Counted from the stretch's first letter, positions 37,414 through 47,113 are shown. The stretch: DNA of 55,458 nt from Brevundimonas vancanneytii (GCA_945861515.1 CAMAVA010000004.1:1-55458); one strand, 5' to 3'. Numbers and translations: made by a program. The notes: a model not told the origin generated them from the sequence alone.

Positions 37414-38653
37414 AGCCGGCGTCCACCAGGATCCTGGCATCCCGGGCAAAGGTCGCTGGATCGCAGGACACACCCACCACCCGGGCAACCTTGGAAAGGC
37501 CGATCTCCCGCGCCTGTTCCATGGCTCCGGCCCTGGGAGGGTCAAAGACCACGGCGTCGATCTTCGCCAGTTCCCGGGCCAGGGCCGGCCGGCGGGCCAG
37601 GTCTCGCGCCTCGGCAATGATGGATTTCAGGCCTGGCGCCGAGCCGCCCGCTGCCTTGAGGGCCGCAATGGCGGGCGCGGAGGAGTCGGCCGCCATCACA
37701 GTGCCCACCTGGGCAAGACGGAAGGTGAAGGTTCCGACCCCGCAATAGAGATCAGCGATCCGCGCCGCCCCTGAAACCGCCTCGACGGCGAACTGGGCCA
37801 TGGCGACTTCGGCCTGGGGCACGGCCTGCAGGAAGGCGCCCGGCGGCAGGGCGACCGAGGCCGGTCCCAGGGTGACCACCGCCTGGCGGGCCCCGTAGAT
37901 GGCGTCGCCGTCGAGCGTCACACGGGCGAAATCCCCCGCTTCGGCAGCCTGGGCGGCGCGCACCCTGGCGTCGGCCGAAAGACCGCCGCTGCGCTTTTCG
38001 ACGCCGGTAATGTTCACGTCCAGGCCCGTCCGCGTCACCGTGACATGCAGCGTCGGGGCCGACTTGGGGTGTTCCAGAAACGGTCTGGCCAGCAGTCTGA
38101 GGGCCGGAAAGGCCGCAACCAACCGGGGATCGGCGATGGTGCAGATGTCCAGCGGCGTCAGTTTCCAGGATCGGCGGCCCTTGAAACCCAGTAGGGCGCC
38201 AGATTTGCCACCCGGCCGCGCGTGCAGCGCCAGACGACGACGGGAACCGGGAGGCGATGCAAACGCCGCCAGCACTTCAGTCTCGAGGGACTCACGGGAC
38301 AGGGCCTCGATCACCCGCTCGCGCTTCCAGGCGAGATAGGGCTCGGCCGACCAGTGCTGCAGCGAACACCCCCCACATTCGCCGAAATGCGGACAAGGCG
38401 CCGCAATACGGTCCGGGCTCGGCTCCAGGATGCTGTCAAGTTCGGCCCTTGAGCCTTCAGGAAAGACCCGCACCTTCTCGCCGGGCAGGGTCAGGGGCAC
38501 AAACACGCCTCGGTCCCCGATGCCATCGCCCTGGGCGCCCACGCGATCGATCTGGATATCTCGGGTGTCGGTCAGCGGACCTCTCCATGGGGAACCGGGA
38601 CGCCTTCGGGCCCGTCCGGGACGGAGAGAAGGCGGTGCAAGTTGTCTGCTCAT
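37334..38653 (-). CDS. RlmD/TrmA-family 23S rRNA uracil-5-methyltransferase
   Basis: A class I SAM methyltransferase of up to 439 residues. The TRAM-like start reads IQIDRVGAQGDGIG. The iron-sulphur cluster Cys motif is CPHFGECGGCSLQH. SAM binding is seen in IADLYCGVGTFTF and the catalytic region DPPRAGA, followed by VGVSCDPATFARD with the nucleophilic Cys (SCDP) and a normal C-terminus VELVGVFSR. It modifies uracil C5 in RNA, probably 23S rRNA. The first ~26 residues look non-coding, so translation may begin near LTDTRDIQ, preceded by GGAGAGG but with a CTG codon. It overlaps the convergent radical SAM gene by 80 bases. Confidence 0.9.
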   Translation of the reverse strand: MSRQLAPPSLRPGRARRRPGSPWRGPLTDTRDIQIDRVGAQGDGIGDRGVFVPLTLPGEKVRVFPEGSRAELDSILEPSPDRIAAPCPHFGECGGCSLQHWSAEPYLAWKRERVIEALSRESLETEVLAAFASPPGSRRRLALHARPGGKSGALLGFKGRRSWKLTPLDICTIADPRLVAAFPALRLLARPFLEHPKSAPTLHVTVTRTGLDVNITGVEKRSGGLSADARVRAAQAAEAGDFARVTLDGDAIYGARQAVVTLGPASVALPPGAFLQAVPQAEVAMAQFAVEAVSGAARIADLYCGVGTFTFRLAQVGTVMAADSSAPAIAALKAAGGSAPGLKSIIAEARDLARRPALARELAKIDAVVFDPPRAGAMEQAREIGLSKVARVVGVSCDPATFARDARILVDAGFTLERVLPVDQFLWSPHVELVGVFSR

Positions 38654-38783
38654 CGCATACTATGAACCGTCCGGTCAGCATTCGTTCAGGATCGGACTCT
38701 CATCATTGAAAAAATGCGGCGGGGCCTGTCTAACGTTCCAAGGGCTGTACGGCCTCGCCACAGATGGAAAAGGAAAGAGTTCA

Positions 38784-39203
38784 ATGCGTGGATTGATGAC
38801 CTTCGTTCTGGCCGCGACCCTGATCGCCCCGGCTTTGGCCGCACCCGATCTGGCGGCCGCCCAGCAGTACCGTGACTACGGCAAGGGCGACATCTGTCGG
38901 CAGGAAAAGCAGGAAGCCAAGCGTGAAGGCACCGTGGCCGGCGCCTTGATCGGCGGCGCTCTGGGCGCAGCGGTCGCCGGAGATGGCAACCGTGCCGAGG
39001 GCGCACTGCTCGGCGGAACGGTCGGCGCCCTTACCGGCCGCGAAGTCGGGCGACAAAGCGTTCGCTGCGCCAGCTACCCCAAACGCATCAGCACCCGTCG
39101 CGACAATTGCCGCTGGGTTCAGGAGTATCGCGGCAATCGCTGGCAGGGTTTCGAGGTCTGCAAGTACGGCGATGGCGCCTGGCGTCCGAGCGGCCGTTAC
39201 TAG
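38784..39203 (+). CDS. Glycine-zipper 2TM-domain exported protein
   Basis: A 139-residue protein with a signal peptide (MRGLMTFVLAATLIAPALAA), preceded by AGGAAAGAG. A glycine-zipper domain (about 50-90) follows: GTVAGALIGGALGAAV and GALLGGTVGALTGREVG, resembling the 17-kDa surface antigen/SlyB repeat. The C-terminal part has a Cys pair and Trp/Arg-rich motif (CRWVQEYRGNRWQGFEVC). It probably inserts in or contacts the outer membrane. A paralogous glycine-zipper gene follows 172 bases downstream. Confidence 0.82.
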   Translation: MRGLMTFVLAATLIAPALAAPDLAAAQQYRDYGKGDICRQEKQEAKREGTVAGALIGGALGAAVAGDGNRAEGALLGGTVGALTGREVGRQSVRCASYPKRISTRRDNCRWVQEYRGNRWQGFEVCKYGDGAWRPSGRY

Positions 39204-39326
39204 GCCATTGCGGGCCTCATCTGGAGGCCCGGCCACGACCCAAAACCGCCGCAAAGCTTTGTATTGTGGTCTCTTGAGCTGACTTGAATTCGCAGGTCGG
39301 CACGGGCGCAACGCCCTGCTTGAAAC

Positions 39327-39353
39327 GGGCGAACGGCACATCGCCGTTCGCCC
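39327..39353 (+). repeat. Strong leader hairpin before second glycine-zipper gene
   Basis: GGGCGAACGGC pairs perfectly with GCCGTTCGCCC around ACATC. No T-run follows, so it is not a standard terminator; it ends 22 bases before the ATG at 39376 and would lie in that gene's leader. It may limit read-through from the gene upstream or shape translation; either is inference. Confidence 0.5.
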
Positions 39354-39375
39354 CTGGCTTCGCGGAGTGGATGAG

Positions 39376-39981
39376 ATGTTCCGTCGTAACCGTCTTCTGG
39401 CCGCTGCAAGCAGCCTGCTGATCTGCGCCACAGCCCTGGCTGGCGCCCCCTCAATGGCTGCTGCCCAACCTTCCGGTCCGAAATCCGCGCCCTCGGAACC
39501 GGCTGGAGACGGATACGCCCCTGAACCCTATGCCTACGACGCCTGTCGTCGCGACCGGGTTCAGCGAGGAACTGGCGGCGCTCTGTTGGGCTCCGGTCTT
39601 GGCGCCCTGGCGGGCTCCAACGTCGCTGGAAATGGCGCCCGTACAGAAGGCGCGGTCCTCGGAGGCGTGCTCGGCGCGATCATCGGCGGCAATGTCGGGG
39701 CATCCTCGACAGCCTGCGTCGAAGGCGAATACACCCAGCCTGCCCACGATGCCCAGGCTGCAGGCGACGCCGAAGCGGATGCCTATGCGGGCGACGAACC
39801 GCCCCCCGGACCCGACGCCGGCTATGCTGGTGGCCCGCCCCCGGCGGCAGGGCCCGGCTACGGTCAGTCCCACGACTCCGCCGAGACCTGCCGGGTCAAG
39901 AAGCGGCGGGTTGTCCAGGCGGACGGCTCCGTCCGCAAGGAGTTTGTCCGGGTCTGCAAGTCCAGCTCGACCTCGTACTGA
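39376..39981 (+). CDS. Glycine-zipper 2TM-domain exported protein with Pro/Gly/Ala-rich tail
   Basis: A 201-residue protein related to the preceding one. A signal peptide (MFRRNRLLAAASSLLICATALAGAPSMAAA) leads to the glycine-zipper GTGGALLGSGLGALAG followed by GAVLGGVLGAIIGGNVG. The region after about residue 120 is Pro/Gly/Ala/Asp-rich and disordered, then comes a Cys-containing C-terminus (CRVKKRRVVQADGSVRKEFVRVC). The ATG at 39376 is chosen over a GTG three codons upstream; GGAG lies about eight bases before it. A strong hairpin at 39327-39353 sits in its leader. Confidence 0.82.
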   Translation: MFRRNRLLAAASSLLICATALAGAPSMAAAQPSGPKSAPSEPAGDGYAPEPYAYDACRRDRVQRGTGGALLGSGLGALAGSNVAGNGARTEGAVLGGVLGAIIGGNVGASSTACVEGEYTQPAHDAQAAGDAEADAYAGDEPPPGPDAGYAGGPPPAAGPGYGQSHDSAETCRVKKRRVVQADGSVRKEFVRVCKSSSTSY

Positions 39982-40033
39982 CCGAAAGACCGCTAACCCC
40001 CGCTCCCAGGCCGAGGGCTGTGGTGGTTGCTTC

Positions 40034-41026
40034 CTATCTGGTCTTCTCAGCCACCGGCTTTGGGGTCGCCCGTTTGGCGCCGGCCTTGAACTCGGGCTTC
40101 ATGAATTTGACCAGGACCCTCTGGCCCACCAGGAAGGGTGTGCCGTCTGCCGAAACCACGACCTCGACCACCCGCTCGTCGCTCCGTTGCGAAGGGTCAT
40201 CGGAGGCCAGCTTGCGGGCGCCAAACACGCCGGCCCGGCGCAAGACCTTGCCGACATAGACCTTTTCAGGGTCCGATTCCGGCTGCATCTCGACCTCCTG
40301 CCCTTCGCGGACATTGGGGATATCAGCCTCGACGATTTCAGCCCGGACGATCCGCGCCGTGTTGGGCTCCAGATCGAACATGGTCGAGACGTTCAGGGTC
40401 GATGCGCCAGAGCCGGGATTGGCGTAGCGCCGGGCAATCCGCCCATCGGTAGGCGCCCGGATGACCGTCAGTTCGAGGGCGTACTCGGCCTCTCGCAGAG
40501 CAGCCCGACATGTGGCGACAGAGGCGCGCTGGGCGTTGATCTGGGCTTCCCAGTCACGGATCTCGTCCTGCTGACGATCAAGCCGCTGGCGGGCGACGAA
40601 GTTGCTGGCAGCCAGGTCCTGAAGCCGTCCGTACTCCCGGCGGGCGGCTGTCAGCTTGACCTGCAGCACGCCGATCTGGGCCTCGGCCTGGGCGACCTGG
40701 GCCCGCGCGCGATCCACCGCCAGGCGCGGATCATCGTCTTCCTGCCGCGCCAGAACCTGGCCGGCGGTGACAGACTGGCCTTCCTCGACGAATACGGCCT
40801 TGACCACGCCGCCGCGACGCGCCGCGACCTGGATTATCCCGCCCTCCACATCGGCCTTGCCATTGGCGATGGCAGCAAATGGACTGGGCGCGACCATCTT
40901 GGCCGCGGCTTCGGTCTTCTTCTTCTTTTCGGCGCCCTGGCCTTTCAGGACAAAGAATCCGCCCACCAGGACGATGAGCAGGACTGAAATGATCCAGAAC
41001 CAGCGGCTGCGCAGAAAGCCAGGCAT
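40034..41026 (-). CDS. HlyD/DevB-like periplasmic adaptor of an ABC exporter
   Basis: A 330-residue membrane-fusion protein. One N-terminal membrane anchor (about residues 8-27) is followed by a biotinyl-lipoyl-like half (RRGGVVKAVFVEEGQSVTAGQVLAR), a coiled coil with AQAEAQIGVLQVKL and ALREAEYALELTVIRAPTDGRIA (lipoyl second half), and a beta-barrel domain. It bridges an inner-membrane ABC transporter to an outer-membrane channel in export. It is third in the operon after permease and ATPase, an order like DevBCA/MacAB-type systems. No TolC-like gene is in the window. Confidence 0.9.
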   Translation of the reverse strand: MPGFLRSRWFWIISVLLIVLVGGFFVLKGQGAEKKKKTEAAAKMVAPSPFAAIANGKADVEGGIIQVAARRGGVVKAVFVEEGQSVTAGQVLARQEDDDPRLAVDRARAQVAQAEAQIGVLQVKLTAARREYGRLQDLAASNFVARQRLDRQQDEIRDWEAQINAQRASVATCRAALREAEYALELTVIRAPTDGRIARRYANPGSGASTLNVSTMFDLEPNTARIVRAEIVEADIPNVREGQEVEMQPESDPEKVYVGKVLRRAGVFGARKLASDDPSQRSDERVVEVVVSADGTPFLVGQRVLVKFMKPEFKAGAKRATPKPVAEKTR

Positions 41027-41049
41027 GCTTTTCGAAGTCCCTTGCGAAA

Positions 41050-41805
41050 TCAGTGGGAGAGCGGTGGCGGATTGGCGTCAGGCGTGCGCCGCACGTCGTC
41101 CAGAATCCGTCCGTCCTCGATGTGGATCACCCGGTCGGCATAGGCCTCCAGGCGGGGGTCATGGGTGACGCAGATCACGGCTGCGCCATGTTCGGTCGCC
41201 GCCCGGCGCAGCAATCGGATGACAATCTGACCGTTCTCGCCGTCCAGGGCCGAGGTCGGCTCGTCGGCAAAGATCAGGTCAGGGTTCTTGGCCAGGGCCC
41301 GGGCGATGGCGACCCGCTGCTTCTCGCCGCCGGACAGCTCGGCCGGCCGCTGGTTCATCTTGCTGGACAGCCCGACCTCGGCCAGGGCGGCTTCTGCCCG
41401 GCGTACGGCCTCTGAGCGGGAAACCCCCTGATATTTCAACGCCGTCATGACTTGCTGGCGGGCCGTCAGGGCCGGGAACAGGTTGAAGCCCTGGAAGATA
41501 AATCCGCAGTGATCCAGGCGGAACCGATCGATCCTGCCGGACGACAGGCTCCAGAGGTCGCGGGCCTCCAGCGCCGAGACCTGGCCTTCATCGGGCTTCA
41601 GCAGTCCCGAAAGGGCCGCCACCAGGGTGGACTTGCCGGACCCGGAGGGGCCCATGACCATGGTCACATCGCCATGCCGGGCATCGAAATCCACGCCCTT
41701 GAGCACTTCGACATAAGACTTGCCCGTCTTGAAACGCTTGGTGATGCCCTTGGCCTGCAGGGCAATCTCACCCAGCCGGTTGGATGGACTGGCGACAGCG
41801 CTCAT
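41050..41805 (-). CDS. ABC transporter ATPase (MacB/LolD/DevA class)
   Basis: A 251-residue ABC ATPase with Walker [12 protein letters not shown]-loop [14 protein letters not shown], signature [15 protein letters not shown], Walker [13 protein letters not shown] and a His switch [21 protein letters not shown]. The LFPALTA segment and overall spacing fit the MacB/LolD/DevA group that works with FtsX-type permeases. Its ATG overlaps the permease TGA (ATGA at 41802-41805), so the two are translationally coupled. It powers export of an unknown substrate with the adaptor encoded downstream. Confidence 0.95.
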   Translation of the reverse strand: MSAVASPSNRLGEIALQAKGITKRFKTGKSYVEVLKGVDFDARHGDVTMVMGPSGSGKSTLVAALSGLLKPDEGQVSALEARDLWSLSSGRIDRFRLDHCGFIFQGFNLFPALTARQQVMTALKYQGVSRSEAVRRAEAALAEVGLSSKMNQRPAELSGGEKQRVAIARALAKNPDLIFADEPTSALDGENGQIVIRLLRRAATEHGAAVICVTHDPRLEAYADRVIHIEDGRILDDVRRTPDANPPPLSH

Positions 41806-42974
41806 CGCAGGAGATCCGCAGGCTGGCTGTTCTTCAGCACGCCCAGGGACAACAGCCCCGAAAGCATGGCGATGATCAGCAGGAAGATCGAGATGGCGAT
41901 CACGATGGGCGCCGGAAAGGCCATGGGCAGACCGCCGGCGGAGGCCAGCATCGAAACCAGCCAGGTCAGAACACCGGCCGCGATAACGCCAATCACCCCG
42001 ACCCAGAAGCTCAGTTCCATCACGATGACCCGCAAATCCCCCATGGAAACGCCGAGCGCCCGGAGGGATGCGAACTCCTTGATGTTAGCCATGATGGCGC
42101 CGCGCAGGGTCTGCCAGGTGATGGCGATGCCAATCACGGCGCCCATGATCACGGCAAAGATCAGGATGATGCTGATGAACTGCTCCTTGAACATGGCGCT
42201 TTCATTGGCCGCCGATAGCTCCGGTCGGGTCCAGGCCTTGAACTTGCCCGCGCCCATGACATTGAGCTGGGCGGCGACCACCTCGGCTCGGGCCGGATCC
42301 GCGATCTTGACCATCAGGGGCGCAACGCGCGGTCCCGTATCGGCCTCGCCCAGCATCCGCAGGGTGTCGCGGGACATGACCAGGGTGGCCTGCATCATGT
42401 TCGGATAGCCCGTTGTGATGGCGGCGATGGTCACGGTCTTGCCGTTATAGATGGCCTTGTCGCCCAGCTTGACGCCCAGTCGGCCCAGGGCCGTTTCATC
42501 GACGGCCACGGCATAGGGCTGACGCAGGGTCTCGACCAACTGTGTGCTGTAGTCGGTGGGAACCGTCACGTAGCCGGGAATGGCGTCAATCACGGTGACA
42601 TTGACGAACTCGGTCTTGCGGTTCTTGGGACCGCCCGGCTTGGCCGTCCCCGGGTCCTCCGGCGGCGGAATATTCTGGAAGCGGCCCCCCGAGCCGTCCA
42701 TGGGGGCCACCTGCACCACCTCGGGATGGCCGATGACGATCGGCATCAGGCGACGGGGAAGGCCGGACGGCCCCCCGTTGAACAGCGCCGTTGCGCCCGG
42801 TCCCAGCACCATGATGTCGGCGCGCGCGCGGTCGATCTGGGCGGTGAATCCCTTGCCGATCCCCATGAACATGCCAACGAACGCCAGGACCAGCAGACCG
42901 GAAAAGGCCAGGGCCACGACCGCCGCCATATAGCGACGCCATTCATAGATCAGTGTGGCCAGTGCGAGCGACAT
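41802..42974 (-). CDS. FtsX-like ABC transporter permease
   Basis: A 390-residue permease of the MacB/DevC type. It has an N-terminal membrane helix (about residues 15-40), a large periplasmic domain, and three C-terminal helices (about 255-285, 310-340, 355-380), with the FtsX-domain motif TWQTLRGAIMANIKEFASLRALGVSMGDLR near residue 285 (read in parts). The ATG at 42974 has GGAGGG about 12 bases upstream. A TTG at 42986 is open in frame but the ribosome site would touch it. It heads the exporter operon and is divergent from the S46 peptidase gene. Confidence 0.93.
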   Translation of the reverse strand: MSLALATLIYEWRRYMAAVVALAFSGLLVLAFVGMFMGIGKGFTAQIDRARADIMVLGPGATALFNGGPSGLPRRLMPIVIGHPEVVQVAPMDGSGGRFQNIPPPEDPGTAKPGGPKNRKTEFVNVTVIDAIPGYVTVPTDYSTQLVETLRQPYAVAVDETALGRLGVKLGDKAIYNGKTVTIAAITTGYPNMMQATLVMSRDTLRMLGEADTGPRVAPLMVKIADPARAEVVAAQLNVMGAGKFKAWTRPELSAANESAMFKEQFISIILIFAVIMGAVIGIAITWQTLRGAIMANIKEFASLRALGVSMGDLRVIVMELSFWVGVIGVIAAGVLTWLVSMLASAGGLPMAFPAPIVIAISIFLLIIAMLSGLLSLGVLKNSQPADLLR

Positions 42975-43200
42975 GGTCCGCTGCAACCCTCCGAGGACAG
43001 GGGGTCCGTATGGACGTATGGCCGGCCAGCTTCCAAGTTAAATCGGGGTAAGGCCGCCGGCCGGTCCCGGGACGTCGTTCCAGCGGCCCATCCGTCAGCA
43101 ATCTGTCATTCTCGGACTGGTCACAGCCACGCCAGGCGCCATATGGCTGAATTGGCCGTTTCCAGCGGACTTCGTTTGACCCTTGCCGAGAAACCTATCC

Positions 43201-45282
43201 ATGACCCGCATCCCCCTGACTTCGTTTGCCTTGATGGGCGTCATGGGCCTGGCTGCCCTGTCAGCGGCGCCTGCCCGGGCCGATGAGGGCATGTGGACCT
43301 TCGACAGCCTGCCCACAGCCGAGATCAAGGCAGCCTACGGCGTCCATCTGGATGCAAAATGGCTGGACCGGGTCCGGTTGTCTGCCGTTCGGCTGCAGGG
43401 GTGCTCCGCCTCGTTCGTTTCGCCCAATGGCCTGATCCTGACGAACAACCACTGTGTGCAGAGCTGCACCAGCGCCCTCTCGGCCGGCGGCAAGACGGAC
43501 TATGTCAAGTCGGGGTTCCGCTCGGTGCTGCGTGAAGAGGAACTGAAATGTCCGGGCGCCACGGCCGAGGTGCTGCTGACAATCACCGATGTCACCCAAC
43601 GCGTGCGGACCGCGACGGCGGGGCTCACCGGACAGGCCTTCGTCAAGGCCCGTGACGGGGCCATGAGCGCCGCTGAAACCGAAGTCTGCGCCAACAGGGC
43701 AGGCCTGCGGTGCCAGACAATCTCCTTCTACCGGGGCGGCCAGTACAAGGTCTATCAGTACCAGCGCTATACGGATGTCCGGCTGGTTTTCGCGCCGGAG
43801 TTCGATATCGCCTTTTTCGGCGGCGACCCCGATAACTTCAACTTCCCGCGCTTCGATCTCGATGCGGCTTTCCTGCGAGCCTACCAGGACGGCAAACCGG
43901 TCCAGACCCGGACCTATCTCCCCTGGTCCGAGCAGGCGCCCAAGGCCGGAGATCCCACCTTCGTTGTGGGCAATCCCGGATCGACGGAACGGCTGCTGAC
44001 CGTGGCCCAGCTGGAGACCCAACGCGACCTGACCATTCCAGTCAGCCAGCTCCAGCGTTCGGAGTATCGCGGCCGGCTGATCGAAATGGCCCGTACTGGC
44101 CCGGAGGCCAGGCGGATAGCGGGGGATGCCCTGTTCGGCGTCGAGAATGGCTTCAAGGTCTTCTATGGCCGCCAGCTCACCCTGAACGATCGCGCCTTCA
44201 TGGACGCCAAGCGGCAGGCAGAAGCCGAGCTGAAGGCCAGGGTCCTCGCCGACCCGGCCCTGGCCGCCACCATCGGCGACCCCTGGACGGAGATCGCCAA
44301 CGCCCAGCAGGTGATCGCCGAAAACTATCTGCCCTATCGCCAGCTCGAGACCGAGGCCGGCGGCGGATCGCGTCTTTACGGCTGGGCTCGCACCCTGGTG
44401 CGCAGCGCACAACAGCGCGCCAAACCGCCCGCGGAAAGGTCCGCTGACTATTCGGACTCCCGCCTGGCCCAGGCGGAGCGCGCCTTGATGGCACCGAATC
44501 CGGTCGAATTGGATATCGAGGTCCTGAGGCTTGAGCACTGGCTTCTGAAGACCCGCGAATACCTCACCGCCGACCACCCCGGGACCCGGACTTTGCTGGG
44601 CAAGGAAAGCCCGCAAGACCTCGCGGCCAATCTGGTCAAGACCAGCCGCCTGTCCGATCCGGCTGTCCGCAAGAGCCTGTGGGATGGCGGCCTTGAGGCC
44701 GTCACAGCCTCTGACGACCCGATGATCCAGTTCGTGATCGCCACTGAAGGCCAGGGCAAGGCCCTTCGGGAACTGTGGGAGACGCAGATCAGCGGCCCGG
44801 TGGACCGGGCCGCAGAGCGGATCGCCCAGGCCCGCTTCGCCGTCTATGGCGCGAGCGTCTATCCTGACGCGACCTTCAGCCTGCGCCTCTCCTACGGCAA
44901 GGTGGCGGGGTGGACCTCCGGCGGACGGACGGTCGAGCCCTTCACGACCCTCGGCGGGACCTTCGACCGCGCGACCGGGTCCGCCCCTTATGCGCTGCCG
45001 CAGAGCTGGCTTGACGCCCGCAGCCGCCTGAAGGCCGACACCGTCTTCAATTTCGTCACCACCAATGACATCATTGGCGGAAACTCGGGCTCGCCGGTGA
45101 TCGACGCCCGGGGCCGGGTGATCGGCACGGCCTTCGACGGCAATATCCACAGCCTCGGCGGCGCCTATGGCTATGATGGGCGGCTAAACCGGACGGTGGT
45201 AGTTTCGACGGCCGCCATCACCGAGGCCCTGCGCACCGTTTACGGCCTGGACGGACTGGCCCGCGAACTGACCGGGAAATAG
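43201..45282 (+). CDS. S46-family dipeptidyl-peptidase
   Basis: A 693-residue exported serine peptidase of family S46 (DPP7/DPP11 type), releasing dipeptides from peptide N-termini in the periplasm. The ATG at 43201 begins a signal peptide (MTRIPLTSFALMGVMGLAALSAAPARA). The active-site His84 lies in LILTNNHCVQSC. The Asp region is GGDPDNFNFPRFDLD, and Ser629 is in TNDIIGGNSGSPVID. Length and residue spacing match the family. DPP7 and DPP11 specificity cannot be distinguished by eye. Its role is likely peptide scavenging. Confidence 0.95.
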   Translation: MTRIPLTSFALMGVMGLAALSAAPARADEGMWTFDSLPTAEIKAAYGVHLDAKWLDRVRLSAVRLQGCSASFVSPNGLILTNNHCVQSCTSALSAGGKTDYVKSGFRSVLREEELKCPGATAEVLLTITDVTQRVRTATAGLTGQAFVKARDGAMSAAETEVCANRAGLRCQTISFYRGGQYKVYQYQRYTDVRLVFAPEFDIAFFGGDPDNFNFPRFDLDAAFLRAYQDGKPVQTRTYLPWSEQAPKAGDPTFVVGNPGSTERLLTVAQLETQRDLTIPVSQLQRSEYRGRLIEMARTGPEARRIAGDALFGVENGFKVFYGRQLTLNDRAFMDAKRQAEAELKARVLADPALAATIGDPWTEIANAQQVIAENYLPYRQLETEAGGGSRLYGWARTLVRSAQQRAKPPAERSADYSDSRLAQAERALMAPNPVELDIEVLRLEHWLLKTREYLTADHPGTRTLLGKESPQDLAANLVKTSRLSDPAVRKSLWDGGLEAVTASDDPMIQFVIATEGQGKALRELWETQISGPVDRAAERIAQARFAVYGASVYPDATFSLRLSYGKVAGWTSGGRTVEPFTTLGGTFDRATGSAPYALPQSWLDARSRLKADTVFNFVTTNDIIGGNSGSPVIDARGRVIGTAFDGNIHSLGGAYGYDGRLNRTVVVSTAAITEALRTVYGLDGLARELTGK

Positions 45283-45337
45283 CAGACCCGGATCAGGCCC
45301 TTGCCGGCTGGAGGAATGCTGGATAGGGCCATGGTCC

Positions 45338-46159
45338 ATGACCCTGGATCCTGATCTTCTCGCCCGGCTGGACAGCTTTCTGATCGACCTGAACCGAGCG
45401 TCGTCGGAAGCCATCCTGCCCCTTTTCAGGGCAGACCACGGGCTGGAGGACAAGGGGCTGTCCGGCGGTCCGGATGCTGTGTTCGATCCGGTGACCGAAG
45501 CAGACAAGGCTGCGGAACGGGCCATAAGGGCCCTGATCGAGGCGGCCTTTCCTGATCACGGGGTCATCGGAGAGGAATACGGAGAGGACCGGCCGGACGC
45601 GGAGTTTGTCTGGGTTCTGGATCCGGTGGACGGAACCCGGGCCTTCATCGCCGGCCTGCCCCTATGGACGACCCTAATCGGCCTGCGCCATCAGGGCAGA
45701 CCGGTCCTGGGCTCCATCGGCCAGCCCTATATCGGCGAGCTGTTCATCGGTCATCCGGGGGCATCCCGGCTGATCAGCCGGGGCAGCGAGACGCCCCTTC
45801 GCGTCCGGGCATGCCCGAAACTGGCAGACGCCATTATCTGCACCACGGATCCGGCCATCCTGACCGACGCAGAGTTGGGCGCCTGGACTGAGGTCAGATC
45901 CGCGGCCAGGCTCGCCCGCCTGGGGCTGGATGCTTACGGCTATGCCATGGTCGCCATGGGCCGGATGGATCTGGCCCTCGACACCGGCCTCAAGGTCTGG
46001 GACGTCGAGGCGGTCATCCCGGTGATTCAGGGCGCCGGCGGCGTGGTCACCCAATGGGACGGTCAGCCGGCCCGCACGGATGGCGGCCAGTTCGCCTTTG
46101 CCGGAGATCCGGCCTGTCTCGAAGCCGCTCTGGTCGCCCTGCGTCGATCAGCCCGATGA
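45338..46159 (+). CDS. hisN: Histidinol-phosphatase, inositol-monophosphatase family
   Basis: A 273-residue metal-dependent phosphatase of the inositol monophosphatase fold. The metal-binding motifs are DPVTEADKAAE, GEEYGED, and DPVDGTRAFIAGLPLWTTLIGL. The C-terminal motif is KVWDVEAVIPVIQGAGG. The combination of TRAFIAG and LPLWTTLIGL is typical of the HisN type of histidinol-phosphatase, the last phosphatase step of histidine synthesis. An inositol- or fructose-phosphatase activity is possible. The 3' end overlaps the convergent hydrolase gene by 12 bases. No other his gene is nearby. Confidence 0.88.
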   Translation: MTLDPDLLARLDSFLIDLNRASSEAILPLFRADHGLEDKGLSGGPDAVFDPVTEADKAAERAIRALIEAAFPDHGVIGEEYGEDRPDAEFVWVLDPVDGTRAFIAGLPLWTTLIGLRHQGRPVLGSIGQPYIGELFIGHPGASRLISRGSETPLRVRACPKLADAIICTTDPAILTDAELGAWTEVRSAARLARLGLDAYGYAMVAMGRMDLALDTGLKVWDVEAVIPVIQGAGGVVTQWDGQPARTDGGQFAFAGDPACLEAALVALRRSAR

Positions 46160-47113
46160 TTCCGGAGCCCACTGATCCAGGAGGGGGTCAAGCTGGGCCC
46201 AGACCTGTTGTCGGATGGCGTCGGTTTCCTGGAACAGTTCGTGGAAGGCGCCCTCGATCGACTGCCATCGTCCCTTGGGGATTCTGGCGACGATCTGTTG
46301 CTGGTCGTGGTTGTCGACCAGGGCCTCCTGCGCCGCACCCAGCACAACGACCGGGATCGCCAGCCGGGAGACTTCCGGCGCGGTCTTCAGCCAGGCCGAC
46401 GCCGTAAAGGCGAACTCCAGCCAGGACCAGGTTCCTGCGCCCAGGGCCAGGTCAGGACAGGCCCGAAGCGGAGCCAGGTTGCGATCGTACCGGACCCGGT
46501 CATGGGTCAGGATGTTGTCTTCGAAGGGTCCGCCCATGGGCGTTCCCGGCTGACCCAGAATATAGCCGTCCCCGCGGTATCGGCTCATCACCCAGGACAG
46601 GGCGCGCACAGCCGGTTTGGGCCGCCCGGGCGTCTGCAGGCCCAACATCGGCGCCGACAGAAAGGCGCCCGCAAAGCGTTTGGCCTGTCCCTGCGCCAGG
46701 GCCACCAGAGTCAGGCAGCCTCCCATGGAGTGGGCCATGGCGACCCAAGGCAGAGGAAGACGGCACTCGAAGTGATCCAGGATCGCTCGATAGTCGGAAA
46801 CAAAATCTGCGAAGCCAACAGCATGCCCCTTCAAGGGATCGGGCAGGATGCGCTCGGAAAGCCCCTGGCCGCGCCAGTCATGAACCAGGACGGCAAACCT
46901 GCGGTCCTGAAGCTCTCGCACCACCTCGAAATACTTCTCGATGGTTTCAGTTCGGCCCGGACTGATGACCACTGAACCCCTGGCCTTGCCTTGGGGCAGG
47001 AACAGGGCGACCCGCAACCGGGCGCCGCCAGCCCCGGTCACCCATTCCGCAGCCCCGCCCGGGGGAACCGGCGCCTCCGCGACGCCGATGAGAGGCGGCT
47101 GAACCGCCGTCAT
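46148..47113 (-). CDS. Alpha/beta hydrolase, lysophospholipase (PldB) type
   Basis: A 321-residue hydrolase of the monoacylglycerol lipase/lysophospholipase L2 type. The oxyanion region VHDWRGQGLSER (HG-like), nucleophile elbow AMAHSMGGCL (Ser in HSMGG), and a lid with SAPMLGLQT match the family. The Asp and His of the triad would be in the C-terminal VVLGAAQEALVDN and GAFHELFQE. No signal peptide. It starts by ATGA overlap with the secreted protein gene upstream, so both are translated together. It acts probably on lysolipids or monoacylglycerol; the substrate is not proven. Confidence 0.88.
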   Translation of the reverse strand: MTAVQPPLIGVAEAPVPPGGAAEWVTGAGGARLRVALFLPQGKARGSVVISPGRTETIEKYFEVVRELQDRRFAVLVHDWRGQGLSERILPDPLKGHAVGFADFVSDYRAILDHFECRLPLPWVAMAHSMGGCLTLVALAQGQAKRFAGAFLSAPMLGLQTPGRPKPAVRALSWVMSRYRGDGYILGQPGTPMGGPFEDNILTHDRVRYDRNLAPLRACPDLALGAGTWSWLEFAFTASAWLKTAPEVSRLAIPVVVLGAAQEALVDNHDQQQIVARIPKGRWQSIEGAFHELFQETDAIRQQVWAQLDPLLDQWAPESSG

